Source of the DNA: Priestia iocasae
Lineage (GTDB): Bacteria; Bacillota; Bacilli; Bacillales; Bacillaceae_H
DNA: 64,000 nt
Reading direction: 5' to 3'
Assembly (NCBI RefSeq): GCF_016909075.1
Contig: NZ_JAFBFC010000002.1
Coordinates: 186,001-250,000 of the forward strand
The position numbers were made by a program, and so were the translations under genes. Shown piece by piece: positions 7,719 to 15,539 of this stretch (its first letter is position 1; each line of letters starts with the position of its first letter). The notes under the pieces are model-generated. The model had not been told where the DNA came from. It ran no database searches and saw only the letters and a program-made list of their open reading frames with translations.

Positions 7719-9432
7719 AATGGCCCTCCTCCTCCATCGTTTTTCGACGAATGTACATCACACTAACTAAAGACGAGACAATCGCAAAGATCGCAATGCC
7801 ACCTGCTGCAAGGAGAAAGTTTCTTTGAAAGAATGACAGCAAATTTTTTGCTTTGTACGTCGTCATCGTCGACTCATCCGCAACCACTACCGCTCCTTCG
7901 TCTGATATAATCGTCACGTTTGACACACTTACTTCATTGGGCTCGCTTTTCAAATCAAACCATTTTATTCCTTCAATTTTATTCATCCCTTCAACGTACT
8001 CTTTCAGTAAATCCACCCCTAGAAAAGGATGATAAAATCCACCTAATACGGTATCGGAAAAGTTCTTATAATAATCTGCTCTCTCAAGCATAAGATGAAC
8101 GTCGGCGAGTTCTCCATGCTCTACGTACCCGAGGGTCTCAGGAATTAGCTTCATGTCATTCATAAATCCCGGATAACTTGTATACGTTGGCGAGTACATA
8201 TGCTTCCACGTATCATCTGACACTTGAACTTGACCAATGTACGTCGAAAAATGATTGGATAAAATGGAGTAGCCGTTTTGTGACATCGTATAATGTGGCG
8301 CTTCAAACGCAAGGGATATTAAATCGTGCGCATTTAGCTCTTGCACTCCTTTTGTGATCTTCGTTGTCATGTATTTCTTTTCATACGCCTTCCCTTTTTT
8401 CACATACTCTTGGTATTCCTTAAAGGTAGCGAAGTCCGCTTCTCGTTTTACTTTGTTATTTTGATCCTTTGGTGCAAAGATTGGCGCATTATTATCAACA
8501 TCCCAAAATTCAAATCCTTCTCCTGTTTCATGATCACGGTATTGATGCGTGTAGCCGTGAAGGACGATGCTTGCTCCATTTTCTTGCATATACTTTAGCG
8601 CTTTTACGACTTTCGGTGAATCGAGCATATGATATTGCACTTTTGTTTTAGGATTTTGGTACACAGGAATCACCGTAATCATATAAGGGACATTTTGTTC
8701 TTTTAAATACACTGCGATGTCCATTAATTTTTTCGGATCCGACAAAGGATGTACGTCTTCTAATCGTAAATAAGCCACCTTTTCATCCCGCTCTCGCTCT
8801 TGCTTGAAGAAGTCAAATAAGCTTTCCCCAATAAACGGTCCAACGTATTCATTCAGTGAATGAGTCGCAGCATACATATGTGGACCATCCTGAATAATAG
8901 CTGGATAAGAAGAGCCTTTGTACAGAGCATTCATCACCACTTTGCTTGTTGCATTTGGTGTGATATTAAAGAATGTTTGCTCAATGTCTAGCTCTCTCTC
9001 AATGCTCGGTTGATGAAAAAGAAGGCGTTCCACGCTCACTTCTTGCTTCATTTGAAACGTGTTTTTCAAACTTGGAAACTGATCTGTATTATAGCCTAAA
9101 CCGTACACAGGTCCTTTGAATCTCACTAAATAATCAATCGCTTCCTTGTTTATTTTTTCTTTTTCTAAGCCTACATACACAATGTGTGTGATACCACGAA
9201 GGGTCGGGTCTCCTTCTAGCTTTTGAATGTTTTGTGTGATCACTTCCTTTGAAAAATGACCAAGAAGAACATCCATAATCCGCACTTCCTCATTTACTTT
9301 TTGCTCAAATGTACTATATAGCAATAAGACCTTTCTCGAATCGAGTTTCTCTTGAGCTGAAGCGGTGTAACTTGGCGACATCACAAGTAGAAACAAAAGA
9401 ACCATGACGATACCTGCTTTACATTTGTGCAT
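7711..9432 (-). CDS. DUF2334 polysaccharide-deacetylase-fold membrane protein (YdaL-like)
   Basis: A 573-residue protein with an N-terminal signal peptide (VMLLFLLVMSPSYTASAQ region), a large extracytoplasmic part and a C-terminal membrane helix (LLAAGGIAIFAIVSSLVSVMYI) followed by a basic tail. NodB-like features are YLRLEDVHPLSDP and VLHGYTHQYRD (HxxxH metal-ligand pattern). This is the architecture of DUF2334 proteins such as YdaL, which pair with YdaM-type synthases. It may deacetylate or otherwise handle the nascent polymer. A strong GGGGGGAAGG lies eight bases before the ATG. It is first gene of the pair with the GT2 enzyme. Confidence 0.75.
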   Translation of the reverse strand: MHKCKAGIVMVLLFLLVMSPSYTASAQEKLDSRKVLLLYSTFEQKVNEEVRIMDVLLGHFSKEVITQNIQKLEGDPTLRGITHIVYVGLEKEKINKEAIDYLVRFKGPVYGLGYNTDQFPSLKNTFQMKQEVSVERLLFHQPSIERELDIEQTFFNITPNATSKVVMNALYKGSSYPAIIQDGPHMYAATHSLNEYVGPFIGESLFDFFKQERERDEKVAYLRLEDVHPLSDPKKLMDIAVYLKEQNVPYMITVIPVYQNPKTKVQYHMLDSPKVVKALKYMQENGASIVLHGYTHQYRDHETGEGFEFWDVDNNAPIFAPKDQNNKVKREADFATFKEYQEYVKKGKAYEKKYMTTKITKGVQELNAHDLISLAFEAPHYTMSQNGYSILSNHFSTYIGQVQVSDDTWKHMYSPTYTSYPGFMNDMKLIPETLGYVEHGELADVHLMLERADYYKNFSDTVLGGFYHPFLGVDLLKEYVEGMNKIEGIKWFDLKSEPNEVSVSNVTIISDEGAVVVADESTMTTYKAKNLLSFFQRNFLLAAGGIAIFAIVSSLVSVMYIRRKTMEEEGHFD

Positions 9433-9542
9433 ACTCTTATCCTTCCCCCCTTATGCGTACATGACTTTTGAAGCATATCTCTAGAACCATCATAAAAAGA
9501 CGACCTCAACAATTTCTCAACAACGAACAGACCGTTCTAAAC

Positions 9543-9583
9543 AAAAAAAAGACGAAACACTTGAATCTGTGTTTCGTCTTTTT
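9543..9583 (-). terminator. Terminator of the response-regulator gene
   Basis: Stem AAAAAGACGAAACAC / GTGTTTCGTCTTTTT with an 8-base loop, overlapping the TAA of the response-regulator gene and isolating it from the polysaccharide genes downstream. Confidence 0.85.
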
Positions 9584-10703
9584 ATGTGGCTTTAATGCCT
9601 TTATACCATTGTTGAATCGATGCGCTCGGTGTCTCATCAATGTCTGATAATGCTTTTTCTAAGGCTTTGTAATAGTAGTTCACCGCTTGATACTCATGCT
9701 CTTTTTCATAAATTTGCATCAGTGCATAATAGGGTTGTTCGGATAAGGAATCTTGTTCACAAATTAATTTATACCAATGAATGGCTTCTTCTACTCGCTT
9801 GTTACCGTGAAACCATTGAGCCATTTGAAGCGCTGTTTGAACCCATAGCTGCTGAAGACGATATCGCTCTGCTTCAATCCACCAATAATCATAGTTAGCT
9901 AGATAGGAGCCATCATAAAGCTGCATGTTCTCTACCCACATATGAATGTTCTCGTTGGTTACCTTTCCTAGTGAGATAACCGCTTGCTCCCACTCTTCTA
10001 CGTCCACGTTTACGTTCGTCAACTGCATGACGTAGCCTTCTGTATAACTTTTAATGCTAAATGCATCGCCATACTTTTTTAATAGCCTTCGCGTATAGTA
10101 TATAGCCGTATAGAGCTGAGAGTAGCCTTTGTCTACTTCACTATCTGGCCATAATAAGTCAACGAGCTCATCTTTTCGTACCATCACGCCTCGATGACGT
10201 AGTAAATACAAAAACAATTCCAATGATTTAGCCGTTCGCCAGCTCATGACTTCGCACTCTCCGTGCTTTTCAACCGTTATTTGCTTACCTAATCGAAGCA
10301 GAAGCGGTGATTCGTCTACATGTTGGGGAACGACTTTTGGTATCAGCATCTGTTGGACGATTCGCTGAATTGTATTTTTCAAACGATCAAGTCGAATCGG
10401 CTTAACGACATAATCGATTGCATTTAGTTCAAATGCTTGTACAGCGTACTCCTGATAAGCGGTCACAAATACAATGATGACGTCTGGCTTTTGTTCAATA
10501 ATTTGTGAAGCCAAATCAATGCCATTGACTTCTGGCATTTGAATATCTAAAAACACCACATCCACATCTGCCTTGATCACTTCATCTAATGCTACTATTG
10601 GATTTTCATATTTTCCAATGATGTCAATGGCCACCACTTTATTTAGCTGCCTCTCCAAATAATCCAATGCTAAATACTCATCATCAATTAAAACCGCTCT
10701 CAT
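9582..10703 (-). CDS. Response regulator with OmpR-like wHTH and bacterial transcriptional activator (BTAD/SARP-type) domain
   Basis: A 373-residue product when started at the ATG at 10703, chosen because AGAAGGAGG lies directly upstream; a longer in-frame ATG at 10736 lacks one. Residues 1-120 are a CheY-like receiver with acidic pair D7-D8, phospho-acceptor D53 (FLDIQMPE) and the conserved Lys in VVKPIRLDR. Residues ~140-240 are a winged helix (SLELFLYLLRHRGVMVRKDELVDLLWP). The rest is the helical TPR-like BTAD domain (ALMQIYEKEHEYQAVNYYYKALEK). The probable partner is the divergent histidine kinase at 11041. The adjacent polysaccharide operon is a candidate target, by position only. Confidence 0.85.
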   Translation of the reverse strand: MRAVLIDDEYLALDYLERQLNKVVAIDIIGKYENPIVALDEVIKADVDVVFLDIQMPEVNGIDLASQIIEQKPDVIIVFVTAYQEYAVQAFELNAIDYVVKPIRLDRLKNTIQRIVQQMLIPKVVPQHVDESPLLLRLGKQITVEKHGECEVMSWRTAKSLELFLYLLRHRGVMVRKDELVDLLWPDSEVDKGYSQLYTAIYYTRRLLKKYGDAFSIKSYTEGYVMQLTNVNVDVEEWEQAVISLGKVTNENIHMWVENMQLYDGSYLANYDYWWIEAERYRLQQLWVQTALQMAQWFHGNKRVEEAIHWYKLICEQDSLSEQPYYALMQIYEKEHEYQAVNYYYKALEKALSDIDETPSASIQQWYKGIKAT

Positions 10704-11040
10704 ACAAGCCTCCTTCTCTCTTTTTACTACTATCACTATTCTATGTTCATCAAACGAAATATATAAATCTTATTCCTTCTCAAAAAAGAAGGCCTCACAA
10801 CCGTCACTTACGGTTTTGACCCTGTCCTTCAAGGGAATCATACCCTTAGGTCTAAAATGGATTTATCTATTTTTCGGTATAAAAGTTCAAAATTCCTAGT
10901 ACAATTTTATTGTTTGAGAATATTTTCCTTTCTGCGTGTTGAAAATCTTTCATTAACTCTTTCAAATTAATTCAAAGTATCATAGGATATGAGATAGAAA
11001 CGAACAAAAGAGCGTTCAATAAAGATGAGGGGGGTTTGAG
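10704..11040. promoter_or_regulatory. Divergent intergenic region with three consecutive inverted repeats
   Basis: This 337-bp region separates the divergent regulator and kinase genes. It contains CCTTCT/AGAAGG (10775-10780 with 10787-10792), AACCGT/ACGGTT (10799-10804 with 10810-10815), and a nested GACC-AAGGG/CCCTT-GGTC (10818-10821 and 10831-10835 with 10843-10847 and 10849-10852). They could be operators for the response regulator or hairpins in its 5' leader. No match to a riboswitch family was recognised. Confidence 0.45.
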
Positions 11041-12033
11041 ATGAAGACAGCACAAAGGCAAGCGATTTTACTCATCGACCACGATGATCAAATCATGAAT
11101 CTATTAAAAAAAGAAGGCTATCTCGTCACCCATATGGGCTGTACGAATCATGCCTTGCATCAATTACATAAGTGGGATGTTGTTATTATGAATCCGATAT
11201 TAAAGGACGAGTGTGGCTATGCGTTTTCACAAAAAGTACGGCAACACTTTTCACTATGTGAGCGCCCTATTCTTCTTTTACTTCCTCACGCCACACCCGA
11301 TGAAATCAACTATGCATTTCAATCAGGAGCAAACGATTATGTGAAAACACCAGTGAACAAAATGGAGCTTTTGCATCGGGTGAAGGCTTTGCTTCAGCTT
11401 AAAACAGCTTCTGAAGAGCGCACTCGCTCAGAGACCGAATGGCTCCGCGCTCAAATTCAACCTCATTTTTTATTCAATGTCTTAAATACCATTGCGTCAT
11501 TAGGCGAAATAGATACTGATCGGATGGTACATTTGCTTGATGAGTTTGGACACTATTTAAAAAGCAGCTTCGATCCGCTTAATTTACAGCTAACCGCACC
11601 CATTGAGCATGAACTCGACTTGTTACGTGCATATGTATACATTGAACAAGAACGTTTCAGAAAGCGCCTTCATATTCAATGGGATTGTGAAGAAGAGCTG
11701 TCTTTTTCCTTGCCCCCGCTTTCCATTCAAACACTCGTCGAAAATGCGATTAAGCATGGTGTGTTAAAACAAGCAAAAGGCGGTACAATTATTATTTCCA
11801 TGCAACGTGAAAATGAAGCCGTTCGTGTGACTATCACAGACGATGGTGTCGGAATGAGTGAACAACAAGTTGAGCAAGCTCTCACCACTCATGCTACAAA
11901 AGGATTCGGTCTTGCTCATACACATCAACGCTTAAAGCGATTATACGGTGAAGGCTTGCACATTCGAAGCACCTTAAACGAAGGAACAACAATTTCATTT
12001 AGCGTGCCGGTAAACGAAAAGAGAAGGGAATAG
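11041..12033 (+). CDS. Soluble LytS/YesM-type histidine kinase with degenerate N-terminal receiver domain
   Basis: A 330-residue cytoplasmic protein. Residues 8-120 form a receiver-like domain with D13 and the Lys of DYVKTP, but the phospho-acceptor position is Asn51 (VVIMNPILKDE; codon AAT at 11191), so it cannot be phosphorylated in the usual way. Residues ~135-180 are a His_kinase-family dimerisation segment with the phosphorylatable His in QIQPHFLFNVLN. The ATPase follows (N-box VENAIKHG, G1 ITDDGVGMS, G2 GFGLAHTHQRL). There are no membrane segments. It starts at an ATG eight bases after GAGGGGGG. It is divergent from the BTAD response regulator, its likely partner. The input signal is unknown and may reach the pseudo-receiver by protein contact. 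Confidence 0.85.
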   Translation: MKTAQRQAILLIDHDDQIMNLLKKEGYLVTHMGCTNHALHQLHKWDVVIMNPILKDECGYAFSQKVRQHFSLCERPILLLLPHATPDEINYAFQSGANDYVKTPVNKMELLHRVKALLQLKTASEERTRSETEWLRAQIQPHFLFNVLNTIASLGEIDTDRMVHLLDEFGHYLKSSFDPLNLQLTAPIEHELDLLRAYVYIEQERFRKRLHIQWDCEEELSFSLPPLSIQTLVENAIKHGVLKQAKGGTIIISMQRENEAVRVTITDDGVGMSEQQVEQALTTHATKGFGLAHTHQRLKRLYGEGLHIRSTLNEGTTISFSVPVNEKRRE

Positions 12034-12046
12034 TCCCTTCTCTTTT
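12017..12046 (+). terminator. Terminator of the histidine kinase gene
   Basis: Stem AAAAGAGAAGGGA / TCCCTTCTCTTTT with a 4-base loop and T-run. The stop codon TAG lies in the loop. Confidence 0.85.
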
Positions 12047-12059
12047 TGTTTGCAACTCT

Positions 12060-12722
12060 TCACTTTTTCACTAAATCAGCCAAACTCTGAATGACTACAT
12101 TCGGTGCGAGCTCAAGGTGCTCGGCTACGTTATGCTGACGGTTTACCCATGCAGTTGAAAAGCCATAATTTTTTGCACCAGCAATGTCCCATGTGTTTGA
12201 CGATAAAAAGAGCACTTCCTCTCGCTCTATGTTCAGCTTGTTCTTTGCATAATGATAGCTTGCCATCGTTGGCTTGTATTGCTTGATTTCATCGACTGAG
12301 ATGACATCTTGAAATAAATGCTGCATGCGGTGGTAGCGAACGAGCGGTTCAATCATATGCTTAGGTCCGTTTGTAAAAATCGCAAGCGTATAGCCCTTTT
12401 CCTTTAAGTAGGTCAACACTTCTTTGACTTCGTCATACACATTCAGCTGTAGATACGCATTCATTAATTCTTGTTCGGTTTCTTCTGACATAGCCGCCTC
12501 ACATGCTTCTACTGCATAACGAAGCGCTTTTTTCGTCAGCTCGTAAAAGTCGACGTACCTCCCCATAAGCTGGTGCTGCATCGCATATTCAATCTGCTTT
12601 GTCCGCCACAGCACACTAATGCGCTGACCGATGTCAGGATAGTACTCATTACACTTTTTCACAACAGAATGAACATCAAATAACGTTCCATATGCATCAA
12701 AAATAATTGCTTTTGGCTTCAT
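12060..12722 (-). CDS. Haloacid dehalogenase, type II (HAD superfamily)
   Basis: A 220-residue cytoplasmic hydrolase. HAD motif I is IIFDAYGTLFDVHSV with nucleophile D9. Motif II is LAIFTNGP and motif III the Lys of EIKQYKP. Motif IV lies in FLSSNTWDIAGAKNYG. The Ser-Ser-Asn-xx-Asp pattern and the DAYGTLFDVHSV block are characteristic of (S)-2-haloacid dehalogenases, which hydrolyse 2-haloalkanoates to 2-hydroxyacids. Many chromosomal copies have unknown physiological substrates. Length fits the family (~220-230). It is monocistronic. Confidence 0.85.
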   Translation of the reverse strand: MKPKAIIFDAYGTLFDVHSVVKKCNEYYPDIGQRISVLWRTKQIEYAMQHQLMGRYVDFYELTKKALRYAVEACEAAMSEETEQELMNAYLQLNVYDEVKEVLTYLKEKGYTLAIFTNGPKHMIEPLVRYHRMQHLFQDVISVDEIKQYKPTMASYHYAKNKLNIEREEVLFLSSNTWDIAGAKNYGFSTAWVNRQHNVAEHLELAPNVVIQSLADLVKK

Positions 12723-12936
12723 CGTTCATCACTCCCTGTTCCCTATTTTACCCAAAATGTCCATACCGAAACAATCAAAAAGCACAAGGCAACAGAAGCT
12801 GAACTCATGGAAGGTCATTTCGATGTGAGTCTCCTTCGTGCAGCCCAACTTAGCGCTCCTGTTAGAGTCATACGATGAATACAAAAAAGAGCGATATTTC
12901 TTAACCGTTCTTATCATGAAAGCTGATGAACAAGCA

Positions 12937-13104
12937 TTAAAACACATCAAATGCCATCTGTAATGCTGCTAAAAAACCAGCAAAAACAAGCACAGTCACA
13001 ATGGCCTCTTTCCAGTCAGGTCGTTCTCCTCGAACAAACTTGGCGATATCATACGATAGCATTGCGGCTAGTAAAATCGATAAAATAACATAAATCGGCT
13101 GCAC
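12937..13104 (-). CDS. Small two-helix membrane protein, 55 aa (GTG start)
   Basis: The ORF begins with GTG at 13104, eight bases after a GGGAGG, and encodes MQPIYVILSILLAAMLSYDIAKF, a charged turn VRGERPDWKE, and a second hydrophobic helix AIVTVLVFAGFLAALQMAF. The hairpin topology and strong ribosome binding site support a real gene. The family is not recognised. It points away from the staygreen gene and towards the dehalogenase. Confidence 0.65.
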   Translation of the reverse strand: MQPIYVILSILLAAMLSYDIAKFVRGERPDWKEAIVTVLVFAGFLAALQMAFDVF

Positions 13105-13244
13105 GTCTCTTTCCTCCCTGTCTTTCTTCTTCCTCTACTCTATCACACTTTCACTAAGCCATCTCTAAAAAAAGATGAACACTCTTGGTCGCAAACAAGC
13201 CCTGTGCGCATAAACTGTGTAAAAGATTGAAAGGATGAATCACC

Positions 13245-13694
13245 TTGACAACATTGAATCCTCAAAAGCTTAGTGTGACATACCGTCAAGGCGTGACCGC
13301 TCTCCATCCTGTTATCTGCAGGAAATATACTCTTACGCATTCGGATGAAACTGCCGAGTTGTTTTTATTCGTAGATCACCAGTTTGCAACCGATCAAATT
13401 GGACCGATGCGTGATGAGGTATTTGCAGAATGGCTTCAAAAGGATGGCGCCTGCATGCTTTATGTGTACGTATTTGTTGGCAACGAAAACATCGACAAGT
13501 CAATTCAAGCCATTCGATACACCATTTTCAAAAAAGAAATGCCCCTTGCTCTGCAAGCCATTCGATATGGCGATCAAATGTTTTTCAAACGCTACTCCCC
13601 ACTTGATTCCGCTCCTATTTTTGTTCACTTTCACTCCAATGACCCAAACTTTCATACAATTGAATACTTTGGAACCCCTTCGATGTATGCCTAA
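13245..13694 (+). CDS. Staygreen family protein
   Basis: A 149-residue protein resembling the bacterial staygreen (SGR) family: an N-terminal NPQKLSVTYRQG block, RKYTLTHSDETAELFLFV, MRDEVFAEWLQKDG, the basic/Tyr-rich ALQAIRYGDQMFFKRYS and a C-terminal FVHFHSNDPNF. Plant members remove Mg from chlorophyll a; bacterial homologues act on chlorophyll analogues in vitro but their native role is unknown. The start is a TTG (LTTLNPQ reading) with AAAGGA nine bases upstream; no better ATG exists in frame. Confidence 0.75.
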   Translation: MTTLNPQKLSVTYRQGVTALHPVICRKYTLTHSDETAELFLFVDHQFATDQIGPMRDEVFAEWLQKDGACMLYVYVFVGNENIDKSIQAIRYTIFKKEMPLALQAIRYGDQMFFKRYSPLDSAPIFVHFHSNDPNFHTIEYFGTPSMYA

Positions 13695-13862
13695 TTTTTC
13701 ATCTAAACAGGGGAATTGAACACAAGTATGCCCCAAGGTATACTTGTTTATTTTTTTAAGACATCATCACTCAAAAAAGAGAAAGCAGAAAAACGACTCA
13801 CTCCTTCTACGTCACTTCATGGTACACTGTTTTTAACTAGGTACGACGAAGGAGCGATTATT

Positions 13863-14300
13863 ATGTCAGCATTTCAAGATCACGTAATTGTCAATGTTCC
13901 GTTAGAAAGAGCATTTGCATTTGCTTCTAACATGGAACATGCACCAAAAATGATGAAACACATTTTAAAAGTAGAGAAGCTAACAGAAGGGCCCATTCAA
14001 GTAGGTACATCGTATAAAGAAACAAGAGCCATTCGCGGAAAAGAAGCGTCTGCCATTCTTACAGTTGTTGAATTTGTACCAAATGAACGCTACTCCGTTC
14101 AAAACGAGGTACAAGGCTTAGAAACCATTTATCACTATCGATTTGAAGGAGATGGAGAGCGCACTCACATTCATTTTTCATGTGACATTAACGCCTCAAC
14201 ATTCATGATGAAGCTCGTTAAACCACTCTTTACACGGATTATAAAAAAAGAAGATGGCAATCATCTACAAGAAATAAAAAAAGCAATCGAGAACGAATAA
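13863..14300 (+). CDS. SRPBCC-family (START-like) protein
   Basis: 145 residues from the ATG at 13863, chosen because GAAGGAG lies just upstream; the frame stays open another 147 bp without a ribosome binding site. The sequence has the polyketide-cyclase/START-like pattern: N-terminal VIVNVPLERAFAFASNMEHAPKM, central VEFVPNERYSVQ, then THIHFSCDIN and a C-terminal helix (KKEDGNHLQEIKKAIENE). The family binds hydrophobic ligands; no specific function can be given. A bidirectional terminator follows. Confidence 0.75.
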   Translation: MSAFQDHVIVNVPLERAFAFASNMEHAPKMMKHILKVEKLTEGPIQVGTSYKETRAIRGKEASAILTVVEFVPNERYSVQNEVQGLETIYHYRFEGDGERTHIHFSCDINASTFMMKLVKPLFTRIIKKEDGNHLQEIKKAIENE

Positions 14301-14307
14301 GCAAAAG

Positions 14308-14350
14308 AAGGAATGGCGTTAAAGGAACTCTCCCTTTAACGCCATTCCTT
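14308..14350. terminator. Bidirectional terminator
   Basis: Perfect 18-bp stem (14308-14325 with 14333-14350) with a 7-base loop, between the convergent SRPBCC and EamA genes. Confidence 0.85.
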
Positions 14351-14387
14351 TCTATCTATTAATCTCTTGAACAGCTTCGTCCTTTTT

Positions 14388-15293
14388 CTACGCTTTAAAC
14401 ACGACTTCTTTTCTCTCTTTCTTCACCCACGTCGCAATCACTACGCCAGCGACAATAAACAATGCGCCCACAAAAAAGGAAGCTTCCAACACTTCATTTA
14501 GCAATAACCACCCGAAAAACGCACCGACAATCGGTTGAAAAAAGAAAAACAAGGAACCAACACCCGCATCCATTAATTCTAACCCCTTGTTCCAAAGAAA
14601 GAAGGCACCAGCAGTGGAAACAATGCCTAAGTAGAGAACACCGAAGATGATGAGCCCATCAAGCTCTCCTATCCCCACACGGCTCATCTCCATCATCATA
14701 AATGGAGTCGTAAATAAACACGCAAACAAGATGGCATAGGTCGTAATCGTTAAGCTTGAATGACGCTTTGCCGCCACTTTTACATACACTGACAACAGCG
14801 CCCACGTAACCGCTGCAAGCACTAAAATCCAGCTGCCCACATGTTCACTCCCAAGGTTCTTATCTACTCCTACAACAATGACAACGCCACCTGTCGCAAG
14901 GATTAGAGATAACCCCTTTCGAATCGTCAATGCTTCATGTAAAATAAACCGCGCGAATAACACCATAAATGCTGGCGTCGCTGATGTAATAAGCGCTCCT
15001 GTATGTGCATCCGATAGTTTTGTTCCAATAAACTGACAAGCAATTGACACAAAATATCCAATGAACCCAATCCATACAAACAAGCCCCAATCACGCTTTG
15101 TTATCATGACTTTTTGTTTTCTCGTTGACCACTTTACTAATGTCATTAACACGACAAGTCCAATGACATAGCGAAGCCAAACGAGTGTCATTGGCGGAAT
15201 CTCCTCTAACACATACTTGCTGACTACATACATCCCGCCCCATATGCTAGCGGCTAGCGATAAACAAATGGCACCTACAACCGTTGATTTCAT
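14388..15293 (-). CDS. EamA/DMT-family transporter
   Basis: A 301-residue protein with ten hydrophobic segments as two EamA repeats. The first half has ASIWGGMYVVSKYVL, PPMTLVWLRYVIG and a terminal ATGGVVIVVG. The second half has AAVTWALLSVYVKVA and GWLLLNEVLEASFFVGALFIVAGVVIA. The family exports metabolites, amino acids or drugs. GACGGAGGA precedes the ATG. The transcript's leader carries a 16-codon ORF and an intrinsic terminator (separate entries), so expression is probably set by attenuation. The TetR/SMR operon is divergent. The substrate is unknown. Confidence 0.85.
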   Translation of the reverse strand: MKSTVVGAICLSLAASIWGGMYVVSKYVLEEIPPMTLVWLRYVIGLVVLMTLVKWSTRKQKVMITKRDWGLFVWIGFIGYFVSIACQFIGTKLSDAHTGALITSATPAFMVLFARFILHEALTIRKGLSLILATGGVVIVVGVDKNLGSEHVGSWILVLAAVTWALLSVYVKVAAKRHSSLTITTYAILFACLFTTPFMMMEMSRVGIGELDGLIIFGVLYLGIVSTAGAFFLWNKGLELMDAGVGSLFFFFQPIVGAFFGWLLLNEVLEASFFVGALFIVAGVVIATWVKKERKEVVFKA

Positions 15294-15321
15294 CTACATT
15301 CCTCCGTCTCTTTTTTTATGA

Positions 15322-15358
15322 ATAAAAAAAGACGAGGTTCTACTGTTCGCCTCGTCTT
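15322..15358 (-). terminator. Leader terminator (attenuator) upstream of the EamA gene
   Basis: On the minus strand a 9-bp stem AAGACGAGG / CCTCGTCTT (15350-15358 with 15329-15337) is followed by TTTTTTT. It sits 28 bp upstream of the EamA start codon and overlaps the stop codon of a 16-codon leader ORF, a geometry typical of transcription attenuators. A competing stem, TTGTTCGC in the leader codons with GCGAACAG in the hairpin loop, is also possible. Confidence 0.75.
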
Positions 15359-15407
15359 AGAAGCGAACAACTGGCTGGTCATTTTCAAATAACGCGTCAA
15401 AGTACAT
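15357..15407 (-). CDS. Leader peptide, 16 aa, upstream of the EamA transporter
   Basis: ATG at 15407 preceded by AAAGGGAG at suitable spacing, encoding MYFDALFENDQPVVRF and ending in TAA inside the 5' arm of the attenuator hairpin. A TATAAT -10 element lies ~33 bp upstream of the ORF's ATG on the same strand. A ribosome paused on the last codons (PVVRF) would mask the terminator arm and allow read-through into the transporter gene. The peptide is too short for homology. The call rests on ribosome binding site, position and overlap. Confidence 0.6.
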   Translation of the reverse strand: MYFDALFENDQPVVRF

Positions 15408-15439
15408 GAGCCATCTCCCTTTCTTTTATGTATATTTTC

Positions 15440-15445
15440 ATTATA
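15440..15445 (-). promoter_or_regulatory. Likely -10 element of the EamA leader transcript
   Basis: Perfect TATAAT on the minus strand, upstream of the leader ORF. The matching -35 position (CCCAAT at 17 bp) is poor, so activation may be needed. Confidence 0.45.
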
Positions 15446-15458
15446 CTAAACTGCAAGC

Positions 15459-15487
15459 TTGTATTGGGCATTTTATTGTGATAGAAT
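15459..15487 (+). promoter_or_regulatory. Promoter of the tetR-SMR operon
   Basis: TTGTAT (15459-15464), 17-bp spacer, TAGAAT (15482-15487). The palindrome at 15496-15513 lies over the expected transcription start. Confidence 0.55.
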
Positions 15488-15495
15488 CACCTTGC

Positions 15496-15513
15496 CTACC
15501 GAACGTTAGGTAG
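15496..15513. promoter_or_regulatory. TetR-type operator palindrome
   Basis: Inverted repeat CTACCGAACGTTAGGTAG (one mismatched pair) centred on AACGTT, between the promoter and start of the tetR gene. This is consistent with autoregulation by the encoded TetR-family protein. Confidence 0.65.
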
Positions 15514-15539
15514 TTAAACGAAGCAAAGCAGGTGATTCT

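Noticed and set aside
12729-12963. Possible degraded gene on the plus strand (frame reading LLESYDEYKKERYFLTVLIM... with an internal TGA) and a 73-aa minus-strand frame
   Set aside because: No ribosome binding site, internal stop, and no recognisable family. Both frames are compatible with chance in a short intergenic region that ends in a convincing small membrane-protein gene.
13716-13862. N-terminal extension of the SRPBCC protein
   Set aside because: No ribosome binding site at the upstream start and no family resemblance; the ATG at 13863 has GAAGGAG.
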